From Ceratopteris richardii (Eukaryota > Streptophyta > Polypodiopsida > Polypodiales > Pteridaceae): a stretch of 64,000 bases of DNA. Below are positions 12,801-25,319 of the stretch, piece after piece. The notes below the pieces were generated by a model. The model made no database searches and was not told the DNA's origin. It saw only the letters and a list, made by a program, of their open reading frames with translations. The stretch covers positions 90,573,495 through 90,637,494 of the forward strand of contig CM035441.1 of assembly GCA_020310875.1 (NCBI GenBank), in the 5' to 3' direction. Position 1 is the first letter of the stretch. The number at the start of each line of letters is the position of its first letter. The translations under genes were made by a program, and so were the position numbers.

Positions 12801-14113
12801 TTGGCTAATGCAGAAACTGATAACAGATTCTTTTTGTTCCCTGACACAAATAAAGCATCTGACAAAGTGAAAGAACTACCATCAGCAGTAGTCAGAATGA
12901 TCTTACCAACTCCCATAACAGGATAAGAGGAGTTATTGGCGCATGTGACAGTATTCCCTATAGGGGCAGGCTCGAGTGAAGAGAAGAAACTGCGCTGCGA
13001 GGTAATATGTTTGGTCGCCCCACTGTCAAAGTACCAAACATCTGAGTCTACTGCAGACATGCACTGATCATGAGAAGATGGGTCAAAACTGCAGACAGTA
13101 GTAAACGCCCATTCTTCTTCCTGCACAAGATTTGCAGACTCTGTTTTTGGTGTAGAGGCCTCTGCAACAACCATTCCAGCCTCTTTCTTCTTTGCCTCTT
13201 TAGCAGCCAGTTTTGGACAGTTCTTTATAATATGATCATTTCCTTTACAGTACTTGCAGAACAATTTCTGCTTTTCTGATTTCTTCTCATCTTTATCGTG
13301 GTTCTTCGATTGTGCAGCATTTGCAGATTTCTGCTTACTAGTAGAAGAGCTCCATTTTCCTTTGCCCTTCTGACTAGCCAGGAAAGCTTGATCTGCAACA
13401 CGCATAATGGACCTGTTCTGCTTGGATTGATCTTCCTGCAACAGAACAGAGACTAATTCCTCAAATGACAAGGCATTCGGATTGCCTTTCATCATCAACC
13501 GAAGAGTAGAGGCAAAACTCTGATATGAATCAGGAAGACCATTCAGAACGGTCTGCACAAGTGAGCTATCTGGTATAACCTCATCAGCAGAAATCAATTG
13601 TTCCTTCAGGTCTTTGATCTTTGTAAGAAAACTGTCCATAGAATCACCTTCATTCATGTGCTCACTCTCCAACTGTTTTCGGAGGTAAGCAACACGAGCC
13701 TCATTCCTAGCCTGATACAAAGTGGTAAGTGTATCCCAAGCATCCTTTGCTGTTCTGCAAGAGCGAATGTGATGAATAATGGCATGTTTGACAGACAAGG
13801 CTATCAATGCATGTGCCTGGGCATCTCTGCCATCCCAACGAATCTGCTCTGCAGTAGGTGCAACAGAAACAGCAGCACGAACAGGAATCTGCGGAATATC
13901 ATCTTCGACACCATCTTCATCAGCTCCAACACCTGTATTTGTAGTACCTGTCGTTATATGTGTAATAGGACGTCTTTCAACACCCTGCACAATGTTCCAC
14001 AATCCTTTCGCAACCAGTACATGTCGCATCATATAAGCCCATAGTGGGTAGTTGGTACCATCCAACTTATCCTCAACAGCCAACATACGGAATACATCAC
14101 TGCTTTCAGCCAT
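9866..14113 (-). pseudogene. Copia-1 gag-pol polyprotein with three in-frame stops
   Basis: One frame of about 1416 codons, a normal copia length. Residues 1-250 are gag (DUF4219/UBN2-like, opening MAESSDVFRM). A CCHC knuckle CKYCKGNDHIIKNC lies near residue 286, the protease FDSGA near 360, and the GAG-pre-integrase HHCC (LWHARFGHLN...CEGC) at about 500-540. The integrase D,D,E is HSDVCGP, HSDRGGEY and NGVAEQKN (12402-12425, 12220-12242, 12111-12134). RT has YVDD at 10793-10807. RNase H has SDSDWAG at about 10310-10331, and the tail KHIEVHYHYVRERF matches the family. Stops: TAG at 11801 (after YHP), TAG at 11063 where copia RTs have Gln (NVH-stop-LD), and TAG at 10154 where Trp is expected (VECV-stop-LRRL). 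All are single-base C-to-T type changes. Confidence 0.95.
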
Positions 14114-14454
14114 GGCCGGTGACTAAAATACCTTGATGCAGAAAATTGACAGTATCTCAAAAAGTTGAACAGAACTGCCCAGACGAGTTCTGCTAGACCT
14201 GTAGCAGACTTTGAGATGCTTAAACTGGTGAACAGAAACTAGTATATACCTTTGGCACAAAAGGACGAAATAGCCTGCACAAGCGCTACGATAGTGCGTT
14301 CGGACGCCGAAACGAGCTCAGATCGCGATCTCGGCACCACATAGCGAAGCTGTTTTGATCTCGGAAACACCCTGAGTATGCTCACCAAATTTCGTGCGAA
14401 TCTGAGACTGCAAACGGAGGAGTGTCGACGGCGCCCTAGAAGAAGCGACGACCT

Positions 14455-14466
14455 GCTCTGATACCA
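14455..14466 (-). other. Primer-binding site of Copia-1 (tRNA initiator-Met)
   Basis: Minus strand TGGTATCAGAGC two bases inside the 5' LTR; this is the standard complement of the plant initiator-Met tRNA 3' end. Confidence 0.95.
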
Positions 14467-14468
14467 AT

Positions 14469-14698
14469 TGTTGGAGATAGACGTCTGCTGAAGCACGCGA
14501 ACAACACAAGGAAGAAGAAGAAGCTTGGAGCACAACACACAAGACTGAATGTATTACTAGAGAATGTACAAAGATAAGTAGCCCATTAGGGCAATAGGCG
14601 TATATACAAGCCGGGGGAAAAAAACCTCCTAAAGAGGGAAAAAAGTGCCCCGGCGGTCCTAGAGTGTTCACACACATCACTACCTAAATATATCAACA
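14469..14698 (-). repeat. 5' LTR of Copia-1
   Basis: 230 bp, same length as the 3' LTR. Differences seen are one G/T and two changes in the run GAGTGAGAAAAG versus GAGGGAAAAAAG. Confidence 0.96.
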
Positions 14699-15129
14699 TA
14701 CTCGAGTGTACATATAACTCATTTTCCATTAATAATCCTTCCTCTCCTACAATGTAAAACACATGCAAAAAATGAAAAATGTAGAACTTTATCTCAATAT
14801 GATGTACAAATTGTCAAATCTTTGAATTTTTCCATGGAAGTGTATATTATAATTTTAGAACTCCACGAATCTTTTTTTTCCTAATATGTAGATGTGGTAT
14901 GTCTTATTATGTTAAATGATTATTTGTTCAATCTTTTTTATGAGCCAATTTTATTTGAGAGTTATGTGCATGATTCTTATATTTGTAGGTATTCTTTTTA
15001 CCTTTATATGGGTCCCACTCACTTGAAAATATTGAAACTACTATAAACGCAAGCCTTTTCTCTCATTTCTCACTTTTGTAACCAAGGAGAGATAGAAGCC
15101 CTCCTAGGGCACGCACCCCATAGAAATCA

Positions 15130-18114
15130 CCCTGCCCTTATGTGCAATGGCTACCTCAACCTCAACTACCCCTCTCCAAACATCCTCGAGAGCTCTTCAA
15201 TAGGTTCTTCAAATCAACTCGTACAAAGTACAAACACACTTATATGAACTTGTTTCTAGAGTCCCTCATCTGGATAAGAGAATTAAGCTCAACTCTAATG
15301 TACTCGAGGAAATCATAGAGTTCCTTGAGTACTACATCTTGTGCTACTCCATAGATATTCCACTTTATGAGTGTAAGTCGGTCCCATGTGATGTTTTCCT
15401 CTACACTCATAAAGGTGATGAAGCTTTTATGAATCACCTTTAGTGCTTCATGGAAATCGCTAACAATGCAGGGCACTTGTTGGTTGAAACATTACTTTTG
15501 ATAAAACAACTTAAGAAAAAGAAGAGGATGGGTACAAGGTACCTTTGCCAAATGTGACTCCCTACCTCATTCTACAAAAACCTTTCTTGAGAATGTAGTA
15601 AGGTAAAACCAATTAAACATCTCCTCCATATATTTTGATTGCATTGGACCACCACCATGTTGCGTGTTTCGAGGTATACGCCTCTCCATTTGTAGTGTGA
15701 CTTCTCCATTCCTTGGGCATTGAAAATCTCCAATGACCCATATCTATGCATGAAAAATTCTCCATGTGAAAATAAAATATGCTAGAAATTGTTTAAGTGC
15801 ATTGGAAAAAAGTAAGTGTAATAAATAATTTTAAAGATCAAATAGACTTACAATGCAATGTGTTATAGTTCTCTCTTGCCAAGATTGAAGTAAACACTCC
15901 ATAAACTCCACTAATGTCTCTTGAAACAATTGATGTTGGATATCATTAGAGCTATTAGGACTTATTAAGCCTACCAACTTATCTAAACATGACCAAACCT
16001 TCTTTCTCTTATTACAAAGATCCACTTGAGAATCATTGTATGTTGTGATCATGCATAGATCTTTCCATAGCTCATTATGTTATTTTGAGTGCTATTACCT
16101 CTTCTAAAATAGTTCTTGCCTTATTCCCTATCATTGGCACTTGTTGTGAATTGTCTTGGGATTAGGCATGCAAGTTGAAAAAGTAAACAATAACTAAAGG
16201 AAATGGAATAATGGGACTCCAGTCCTTATCCAACATTTCATGATTTGGTGTACCTAACATGAGACACCTCGTTTACGTTATATCCCATTAATGAGATGGA
16301 GATGCAAGTGTGTCATCAGCTACGTCCTCTATATTCTTTTGTTTTCTCTTTGTTTGTTTATAACCTCATGTGCAATATGGAAAATGAGAGAGAGTGGATG
16401 CACCTTTTTTTATACCCTAACATGCATTTTATACTCTTTAAATCACCAACCAAGTGCCACTATACCTCAAAATCAGCTAGGCCTTCAACACTGATCTTTG
16501 CACCATGAATTTACGAAGTTATCACCTCTCTGATCCATCGGCTCTTACTAAAAATCTATGAAAGAACATCATTGGATTCTTTGGGTACTTCAATAGCACC
16601 TAACCACCATATATCTTTCGTGGATCGAACACTATATGTAAAGTGATGGATAGGGTTTTCACTTTCATCAATAATGGCATGGGACATAGCTTCATTCATG
16701 AGTGTCACACTAAGTCTCTCCATACTTCATCCTTTTATTATTTGACATTTGTGTAGCTTCAATATAAACTTGAGTTTGCAACCACAATCGACATCAAATA
16801 GCAAACTTCATATTAGTGAAAATACTATGGATGTCATTATAACAAAAATAGATATACCTTGAATTGGAGATTTTCAAAGTTTAACCATTTCCTTTTGAAG
16901 CCTTTCCAAATTGACAAATACGTTCTTCTACTTTGTGTAGATGAATCCCTTTCTAGATAAATGGTTCAACTCTTTCTTTGATGTAGAAGAATGATAAATA
17001 GATGCAGCCATAACATCTTCTATATGCAAGTAATTGCCAAGAGTGTTATCTACATCTTGATTGGTCATCTTCTTCTTTAGAGATACCTTGTAAGCGCATG
17101 GAAAAATACTTTGCAAAATACCTTTGTTTTGTAGTGCGTGCATCAAAAGATTATACAACACAGTTTATGCTCTAATACTAACACTTACTTCATCACATAC
17201 CATATGTACCTTCCTAGGAGTAATAATATCTTATAAGTTGCTTGAAAAATCTTTACTCACTTGGATCTTGATATGATTTCCTATTTGTGACTCCAAAATC
17301 ATAAGCAAATGTTAGTTTCTTAAATAAGAATTTAGAAACTTCAATTCATCCTCTATTGTGGATGAATCACTAGCATCTTCAACAAATGACCTCTACAATA
17401 AGAAACTGAATTTAAAAGTCTTTTCACATAAACAAACAAGTGAAAAACAAACCTTAGTGCATAAACACATTACTTCCATGCTCCACCACCAATTGAAGGA
17501 ACTTGAAAGGATGACAATGGTCCTTTCCTATATCTTATACCAAGTGGAGTCTCTTTTAGTTGTGTTAGATTGCCTTTTAACTTTGTAACTTTTCTCTCCT
17601 TTTCTTCCACATATTGTTGGATTATATTATCATGATCTTCCTAAGATTTGACAACACTTTCTAAAGTGTATATCTTCAAATTGTTGTGAGAACATTTTTG
17701 CATCCAATAATTTGTAATACATGTTGAATGGCTATAAGACAATCACTTGCAATAACCTAGTAGTCGAGATTCATCCCTGCCAAGGGATTGTAGAAACATG
17801 AAGATACTCTGGAATCTAGGATGAAAATTAGACATTAGATCTAAGGGATACAATACACCATTGAGCCAAAGATCAATATTCTTCTCTCCAACTGCATGTC
17901 ATTCATTTTGAGAATCTTTGTCATTGCTACCTCTACTTGTTGGTTTAAATTCTATTGGAACATGAAAATGTACACCCGTTGAATGAGGAGCATGTGTTGG
18001 TGTTGATGTCATTTTTGTAATACATGTGCGCATCATGATGTTCCAAAACTTGAACACCAAATAGAAAAAAGCACAAAGATGGCTTGAATGGCTTGTACTA
18101 TAGTTGTATTGCAA
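15130..18114 (-). pseudogene. Relic of an unrecognised multi-exon gene
   Basis: Several protein-like blocks lie on the minus strand, separated by non-coding gaps. They are: about 18114-17480 (starting MTSTPTHAPHSTG, then NIDLWLNGVLYPLDL and a charged, probably coiled-coil stretch IIQQYVEEKERKVTKLKGN, with three stops in about 210 codons); about 17396-16862 (ILESQIGNHIKIQ, NYLHIEDVMAASIYHSS, ending NLERLQKEMVKL); about 16070-15845 (CNKRKKVWSCLDKLVGL, ending at TT/GTAAGT); and about 15500-15160 (DFHEALKVIHKSFITFM, KELYDFLEYIRVELNSL). GT-type donor-like sites follow three of them. Interrupting stops are mostly TAG, TAA or TGA where Gln or Arg would fit. I do not recognise the family; the blocks could also be two unrelated relics. 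14704-15130 to its right shows nothing. Confidence 0.45.
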
Positions 18115-18435
18115 GAAAAAGTGTGTTTTGGTATGTGGTTAGGTCAAAATGACTTTTTCTAGGGTTTAAGAGTGAAGATAAGGTTTCTTTCCAAAAATTC
18201 TTATTTTTGGGCAACTAGAGTTACGAGTCTGATGATGTGGCACTTAAATTTATGAGGGATTCTAAAAATTATGGTTTTTTAAGTGGTTTTTATACAAACT
18301 AGAATAAAAAAGTAACTTATAACATATGCATAAAAGTATGGGACATTTTGAATAAAGAATAGCTGAAAAAGATACTTTTTTTTAGAAAAGTCATTTTTTT
18401 ATTCATATCGATGAACCTATTTGATGTGGTGGAAA

Positions 18436-18475
18436 GTGGCATCTCTCTCTCTCTTTCTGCAAAAGAGAGAGATGA
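18436..18475. repeat. CT/AG hairpin in unannotated spacer
   Basis: CATCTCTCTCT is followed about 14 bp later by AGAGAGATG, a perfect inverted repeat. The rest of 18115-18593 shows no gene. Confidence 0.4.
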
Positions 18476-18593
18476 TCCTAGCTCTACCTCACAAAAAGCA
18501 TACTTTAGCCTACTAAAAGGTGCTCTATTAAGTGCTCTTTGCACCCTTAATAAAGTAAAAGATTAAGGTTAATCCTTGAAAATTAAGAGTCCT

Positions 18594-20717
18594 TACAAGG
18601 CCCATGCATGGTTCACTTTTTTCCCTAATGCTTCTCCCTAGGCACAGGCTTTGTGAGAAGGTTTGCAATGTTATCTTATGTGGCACATAAGCCAAATTGA
18701 TCTCCCTAGTAGAGATCCTCTCCCCAACATAATGATAGTGCACCTCAATGTAGTTAGTGGAAACACAAAATACACAATTGATCTCCCTAGTAGAGAGCCT
18801 CTCCCAAACATAATGATAGTGCACCTCAATGTAGTTAGTGGAAACACAAAATACAGGGTTCCACACAATTTTGAATGTGATTTGATTGTTAGTGAAGATC
18901 ATGGTGGAAGAAGAGAAACCAACACGGAAATCATCCAAAGGGCATCTCAGCGACACACACCCAAGAATCACTATAAAATCATCATTATCCTTAGCCTCAC
19001 AACTATACTAGCCATAATAGGGTGCTTCTTGCTCAACCAAGATATACATGAGCTACCAAGTATGAAGGAAAATCCATTGGTGGACACATGAGTGTCATAG
19101 AGACAACTAGATTCCAAGTCATGAAAAGCATGTAAATCATGTGCTAATGATCCCTCCATGGGAAAAAACAATCTAAGTTCAAGTACCACTCAAGCAGTAA
19201 AAGATGTGCTTAACTTTCTGTCAATGCTTGACACCTAGGCACTACATAAATGTGCTCATCTAAGAGACAAAAAAGTGAATATCAAGCCCTGTTATGCACA
19301 AGTAAATCAAGCATCCAATAGCTTGCTCATAGAGAACAACATCACATGGATCTCGACAATCATGAAGACTCAACTCTAAACGTGTTTCCATAGGAAAAGA
19401 AATACGTTTGTTCTCTTTAAGTCTAGAATATTGCAATAAAATATCAACGTATATATTTTTTGACACAAAACTATTTCTCCATCAACTTGCATAACCTCAA
19501 GACCTAACAAATGATGCAAATGCCCGAAATAGGAAATCTCTAAAGAGACATGAAGATCAGCCTTATATTCAACAATATACTTCTCATTAGGACCAGTGAG
19601 ATACAACAATGATTAAAAGTACATCATCTACATGCTTAACATAATAAGTGCTATGAGTTAGAGTGTTCTCAGAACCATATGCTAGCAAATAGGCATGCAT
19701 CTTCTCATACCAATCACATGGTGCTTGCATGAAACCATATGATGCCCTTTTTGACATCCACACTTTGTTTTCATGCCCTTTCTATACAAACCAATGGGGC
19801 TGAAATACATACACTTTTTCATGTATGTCCCCATTTAGAAATGCAGTTTGAATGTCCATTCTATATACATTCCAATCATGATGAGCTATAAGCACACAAA
19901 TGCTATGAGTAGTGGTCATTTAGTATGTGGGAGCCAATGTGTCATCAAACTCAATGCCTCTCTCTTACGCATAACCTTTAACAACCACCATAACCTTATA
20001 CCTATCAAATTTACCATCAAGGTTACATTTAAGCTTGTACATATCACACAAAGACCAAGTATCATTGTTAATAATAGCATCATATTCTGATTGCATGATA
20101 ACCATACAGTATTTTATTTTGTGCTTCATCAAAAGAGACGGGCTCATTCTCATCACAAACACTAGAGGCAGTCATTCCATAGCAACCTAATGCTAAAGGA
20201 GTAGTGTGGGACCATAAATATGTAGGATATGAAAAAGGTGCATCTATTTTGCTCTCTCGCAAATTTCAAAGTAGCCATCTACGCATAGTTTTAGCCTCTT
20301 CTATGTCATCCCTCTCATCAAGAAGTCTAAAATGTAAATATGCATTAGAAATGGAATGATCTACATCATCATTTGTAACCTATAAAGGCTCATAACTTGC
20401 CTCACTTAGACTAGGACTTCACTATCCAACTGTAAACGTAGGCACCAAAGTGTCATAAACATCTTTAGATTTAAGTAATGTCACATTGGTACATGCAAGT
20501 AATGGTTGAGTTACATTTTCTGAAAATATTCCCTATAGGGGGAGGCTCAAGTGAATAGATAAAACTACACTATGAGGTAATATGTTTGGTTGCCCCACTA
20601 TCAAAGTACAAAACAATTGATTCTAGTGCAAAATACATTGGTCATAGCACCAAACAATAGTTAATTCCCATTCTTCAATCTCAACAAGATTAGTAGATTC
20701 TATTTTAGGTGCAGTGG
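18594..20717 (-). mobile_element. Copia-D, old copia copy, 3' half
   Basis: Minus-strand relic homologous to Copia-1 through RNase H, RT and the RT N-terminal linker (plus-strand blocks such as 18640-18760 match 9930-10040, and 20100-20400 match 11320-11640). At about 20520 the match jumps to the gag-protease junction (20521-20715 matches about 12950-13155), so about 1.2 kb including integrase is deleted. The frame is destroyed by many stops and indels, and no LTR remains at the 3' end. The element is interrupted at 20717/20718 by Gypsy-B and resumes at 29681. Confidence 0.85.
18696..18857 (-). repeat. 81-bp tandem duplication inside Copia-D RNase H
   Basis: Two head-to-tail copies of 81 bp (18696-18776 and 18777-18857) with few differences. 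81 bp is 27 codons, so the block containing STNYIEVHYHYV is repeated in frame. Copia-1 has this segment once. Confidence 0.85.
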
Positions 20718-21328
20718 TGTCGGGATGAAATCCCGTAGGGAAGTGTGCCTGATTTTTCTCAAAGTTGATTGATTTTATGAGCTTTGTGTGGTGTTTTCGC
20801 TAAGAAAGTGCTAAGAAACGTACATGTTTTAGCTGATTTGATTGACTATGAGATGGGAAACCAAGTTAGAGATGTACATTGGACCTGTGCATGTAAATGA
20901 CTCACTTTAGACCCATAAACCCTAGGTTTGAACCTTGAAAACCCCTAAAAATATGGGTTTACCTCATGAAAACCAGACTTGAACCCTTGGAAACCCTTGG
21001 ATTTTCGATCCAAACCATAAATAAACCCTTGATTTGAAGTGTTTGAGTTAATTGTAGGCAAACCCCTAATTTCCCCGATCAAAAACCCTAGGTTGGACCC
21101 TTGGAATTGACGTTTATCTTAGGTCAAACCCTTAGATTAATTAATCTTGTATATACAGAGTGAAACCAAAAACTTAGACTTGGAAAATTAAAAAGAGAAA
21201 AATCAAAAATAGAAATAAGTGGTGTGATTTTCCAAAAATAGAAAATGAACATGCAAGATTGCTCCGGAAATAGAAAGTTATCAAAGGAGGTTAGCAGATT
21301 CTACAAGCCCTAGGAGGGGGAGGGGAAC

Positions 21329-21338
21329 CTATAAATAG
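21329..21338 (+). promoter_or_regulatory. TATA box of Gypsy-B 5' LTR
   Basis: CTATAAATAG in a GC-richer context. The identical decamer sits at the same LTR position in Gypsy-C (38416-38425, 53304-53313). The right LTR of Gypsy-B has lost this segment. Confidence 0.7.
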
Positions 21339-22338
21339 GGGGCCAAGCTTCAATTGTTCTCCCTGTGGGTTTCTTCTATGGAATGCCTCTGCAGGTAATG
21401 TTTTTGCCCATCTCTCATTTATCCTTTTACTGTTCATATTTATTAGTTTGCACGATGGCGATGAGAGAGAAAGTTTATATGCATAGTGTCTTTGGACTCC
21501 ACATTGCTATAGCACTTTGAAGCAGAGAAAGGGTTAATAGACTTCAATTATTTTTGGTGATCTTTGTTACTCACTACGACCGCAACGCAAGGGAGATGCG
21601 TTGTTGAGGCCTCTGGTGGTGAGAGAGAGAGGTTCGGCTTTGCTTTTTCCAGACGCACCGTGAATCGAGATAATTGTAAACAGCACTTATTTGGTGGCGA
21701 TCCATCACGTAGAAGAGAGAAATAGGAGCAGTCGGCCACCAATGGCAGCGCTATGTATCTGAGACAAGAGGGACGCGGCTTGAGGACCTTGTCAGCCTGT
21801 AGTGCTCGCGCGATAACAGAGAGAGTGGGCAAGCCTTAGCAACTGCGTGGCATCGTGTCGTAGAGAGAGGCAAAACCAGCAGAGATTGTTTAATGGCTCC
21901 ACGAGGAGACGGCAGGCATGGCACACAGTCCGGAGCTGGAGAGAGTTGGCCATGTGCGCAAAGGAATCTGGCAACGATGGAACTTCCTTCGTGGCATAGA
22001 GAGAAATTCAGTGGCGTAGAGAAATCACGGCAGGAGAGAAGAGAAACTTGCACTGTCGGTGGTCCTGGCGACTGCTTGCGCGAGTTGTGAGGAGCTCCAG
22101 AATGATTGGAGAGAGAGAGATCTGGTTGCTGCGCGTGATGTACATGAGAGAGAGAGAGATGGAGGAGAGAGACTAGAGGCAGCCTGTTGGTGGCAAGCAC
22201 AGAGGTAGGGAGCGGCAGAGCTGTCGATGCTCATGTGTCGCCACAACACAAAGAGAGAGAGAGATAGAGAGAGAGAGATCCAGGATTGAGGTCGCTGGCG
22301 GTGCGCAGAGACGTTCGAGAGGCGTGGAGGATTACATA

Positions 22339-22340
<2 letters not shown>

Positions 22341-22375
<35 letters not shown>
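22341..22375. repeat. (AG)n microsatellite in Gypsy-B LTR
   Basis: About 17 uninterrupted AG units. The right LTR lacks this tract at the same site, so it expanded after insertion or was lost there. Shorter GA tracts flank it from 22110. Confidence 0.9.
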
Positions 22376-22376
<1 letters not shown>

Positions 22377-23504
22377 GGCAAAATTACTGTAGAGACTCAA
22401 GAATTAATCAAACTATAGCTAATATCAATGATAGTGGAGATGAAGCACTAAAACATGTTGCCAGAGAGAGCACAAAAATCGAGAGGAAAATTAAGAAGTC
22501 GACATAGCTAAGGCGGTTAGATTGCAGACAAATCAAGATGATCATCCTCTAACCTCTTATGCTTGATATATCTTGGTCAAAACATTCATAGAAGTACCTT
22601 AAGACTTCCATTAGATCATTATTCCTTGTAATACTCACTTGTGCTAATGTGTTCATACTATGTAAGGTTAATAATGATCAAGATTCACTTGACCATTAAT
22701 AGTTTTCCTCGTTATGAACATAACACAAAAAGAATATGATCTTTTGAGGCTAGAGCTCACAAGGACCAATATTGGAGCAAAGATAAAGACATGATTCAAT
22801 AGGATCAATATGGGATAATTTCATTAATCGCTTTTATTGGGATAATATCCTGGGAATCATGATAAAAGCATTTAGGGTATATGTATGGTCATCTAAGGAC
22901 CTAGAACCTAAACTACTAAAGTGGAAAGGTGGATGCTCTCTCTTGAATATGCGCATTAGCAAAGGCTACATCGTTATTATTGTAAACAATAATACAAATA
23001 CAACATGGACATTGAGGTTTAGACACAAACTCTTTTGAAGTCTTACCTTCAGGGTGCATCTAATAAAAAAGCAATTCAAAAATAATTTTTTCTTGAAATT
23101 GAACTGCTAGAGGAGGCTATGAATTTTTGAATAAATCCCTAATCTGATGTTTTGAGATATTAAATTTGAGGATTTTGATTCTTTTCTTTATTTTCAAATG
23201 TAGTAACATGTTTACCCCCATCCTGTGGTTTTCTTCTGTGGAACACCTCTCTAGTGGAACGCTTCTCCAGGTATTGAGGTTGATGATTTCAAAGATTAAA
23301 TGAAGTGACGAAAAGCTTTGAAGACCGAAGTAAAGAGCACCTTGTGGATCTTCCTTGTGCATCTACTCTCCAGGTTGCTGCGTGATTGGAGGTTTCTGTG
23401 GACTATTGAAGTAAAGAGAAGAAAAGCTATTGCCAAGAAGATCGAAGACTCAGAGCATAGGAAGGATCCATCCGCAAAGACTGAATCTGAAGATCGTGGG
23501 CGCC

Positions 23505-23635
23505 GTTTCCCACTGTAGCGGGAGGCCTACCTTATATTTGGCTGATCCGCACTGTGGCAGTGGCATACATTTGTATTTGCCTGTTCCACATTATAGCGGA
23601 TTTTTTGTATCACTGACCCGCACTGTAGCGGGCAT
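23505..23635 (+). other. ACTGTA hairpin array, Gypsy-B 5' LTR
   Basis: Four units of the form stem-ACTGTA-stem within 130 bp. The best preserved is CCCGCACTGTAGCGGG near 23617-23632. The middle two are eroded (ACTGTG, ATTATA). The array lies about 2.2 kb downstream of the TATA box, so it would be in the transcribed part of the LTR. Confidence 0.6.
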
Positions 23636-23940
23636 CATTGTATTACCAAGATTTTATTAGACGACTTCCGTCACATTTACATTGTATCATTGAGCTTTGT
23701 CTGCACATCGTCTTTGGATTCTTTTGCTTCTGAGGCCTACGGTCTTCGGTGTATGCACGTTCGCTCATCTCTTCCGAGAGGATAGGGACCCTACGAGGAT
23801 CGCCACACTAGAGAGTGAGAGGGCGAGGCGCCCAGCACGCAGACGTCGCTCGACGAACACTGGGAACGGCGTACACACGGGGCCTGATCCAAACCTGCGC
23901 CGGCTCTTCCCATTCACCTGACCTCCTTCTTCCCGACACA

Positions 23941-23957
23941 TGAACCCGACGTGAAGC
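23941..23957 (+). other. Primer-binding site of Gypsy-B (tRNA-Trp-like)
   Basis: TGAACCCGACGTGAAGC two bases after the LTR end, identical to Gypsy-C 39143-39159. It complements the tRNA-Trp 3' end without the CCA tail. Confidence 0.75.
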
Positions 23958-24180
23958 AAGGTGGTTGCCCATTGATCCTCGACGTATCACCCACTCCTTG
24001 AGAAGACACACAGGAATCTCGGTGCCAGATCAGATATTTGACGTACTAGCATTTCAATTTGTGTGATTTTTTTCATTGCTTCACACATACTTTGAAAAGA
24101 AAGATTGTTTTTATTGCCTGAGCTTGATCATTCACGATCGTCACTAGTTTAGTCCATACATCTATGCACAAGAAACTAAA

Positions 24181-25293
24181 ATGAATAAAATGATTGAGGA
24201 ACAGTTTAGGAAATACGAAGAGCAATTTAAGGAAATGGAAATTAACACAAATGAATCTATAAAATCCCAATCTGGTATTGTGATGATCCTAATGCAAACG
24301 ATAAATGCAATATCTGACACTATCCAGTTAATGGGCATTAGTATTAAAGATGTAAAAAATGAAATGGATTCTAGGATTTGTGAATTGAAAAATAAGGTTG
24401 ACTTGCTGACTAGCCAAGATAAGGACCGACACGTATTGAAGTATGATCATGAACATGTGGTAAAGGTCCAAGGAATATCTACACAAAAAGAGTCATTAGG
24501 TCTTAAAAGAACCATGCCTAGAGTGATACCTAGGAAATCAAGTTGGACTGAGAAGAGACCTATATGTTGCTTTTGGTGCGATCAGTTTGGACATATGTTT
24601 TGAGATTGTCTAGCCTATGAGAGTGCATGCAGACATAGACTTGGAAGTGAGCACGAGGGAAAAATTTGTAAATATCAAGAGCAAACATCTTTGCATTTGA
24701 ATGTAGGAAAATGCGGAATGAGGGAATATTTTAAGGAGACCAAAACTAGATCAAAGCCATTTAAAAAGATATGGAAACCAAAGACTCATGCAGATTATAG
24801 ATTAGATGAACAAATGAGAATGCTATCTATTGAGAGTCAAGAGAAGTCTATTGAAACCAAAGGTAGACATATAAAGGTTGAAAAGCAAAATATTGAGCAG
24901 ATATTGAGAGAACAAATAGAAATTGATCATAAAAGAGAGTGTGATAGAGAAAATCAAGAGAAATCAAAGAAAGACCAGCAGGTATATGTTCCATTTGATC
25001 CCAAACTTTTGAGTAATGAGGATCTATTTGATCAAGAGAAAATTACAAAATTACAATCCCAATTAAACCTATAAACAGATTGAACAAGAAAAGAATAAGA
25101 AGAAGTTCAAGAAGATATAAAATTTGATAAACAAGTTAACAAAGTAGAAAAACAGTTGCTTGATGATATAATCAAGCAAATCGAGGGAAATGCAAGGACA
25201 ACTATGAAGACTTCTAAGTCTTTGAAAAAGAACAAAAGAAGTAAAAATTTAACTTTCCAAGACTCATATTTGCAAATAGTGAATGATAATTAA
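24181..25293 (+). pseudogene. Gypsy-B gag-like frame, with stops
   Basis: One frame of 370 codons from ATG 24181. The first 140 residues are acidic/basic and probably helical. The CCHC knuckle CFWCDQFGHMF-stop-DC follows, with TGA (24601-24603) where Gypsy-A and -C have other residues. Next is a region matching the family motif GKxGMxxxF (24700-24735) and a Lys/Glu-rich tail with further stops after 25072. Gypsy-C has the same order knuckle, GKGGM motif, charged linker, so this is a shortened gag without pol. With the 24601 stop the product would end inside the knuckle. Either the copy is dead or the stop arose after insertion. Confidence 0.75.
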
Positions 25294-25319
25294 AGAAGAA
25301 TCATAATGAAAATATATTA

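Larger units (their letters stand above)
9562..14698 (-). mobile_element. Copia-1, near-complete Ty1/copia LTR retrotransposon
   Basis: 230-bp LTRs at both ends differ at only three positions that I could find. The element is flanked by a perfect 5-bp target duplication TACTC (9557-9561 and 14699-14703). LTR termini are TGTTG...CAACA. The minus-strand order is 5' LTR, initiator-Met primer site, gag, protease, integrase, RT, RNase H, polypurine tract, 3' LTR, which is the diagnostic copia order (integrase before RT). The whole polyprotein stays in one frame with three stops, so the copy is recent but dead as it stands. Confidence 0.97.
20718..23938 (+). repeat. 5' LTR of Gypsy-B (3221 bp)
   Basis: Repeats at 26883-29680. 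It opens with the palindrome CGGGATGAAATCCCG. It contains a TATA box (21329-21338), several GA-rich tracts (22100-22375), an extra segment of about 90 bp at 22879-22970 absent from the right LTR, and four ACTGTA hairpins near its end (23505-23635). Confidence 0.9.

Noticed and set aside
22025..22381. Minus-strand frames rich in Ser-Leu (LSLSLSLS)
   Set aside because: Translation of GA/CT microsatellites in the Gypsy-B LTR, not a gene. The same holds for 27778-28206.
23697..24011. Several overlapping frames at the GC-rich LTR end (also at 29385-29760, 38858-39141 and 53746-54195)
   Set aside because: They repeat with each LTR, shift frame between copies and show no domain. They are by-products of GC-rich sequence with few stops.
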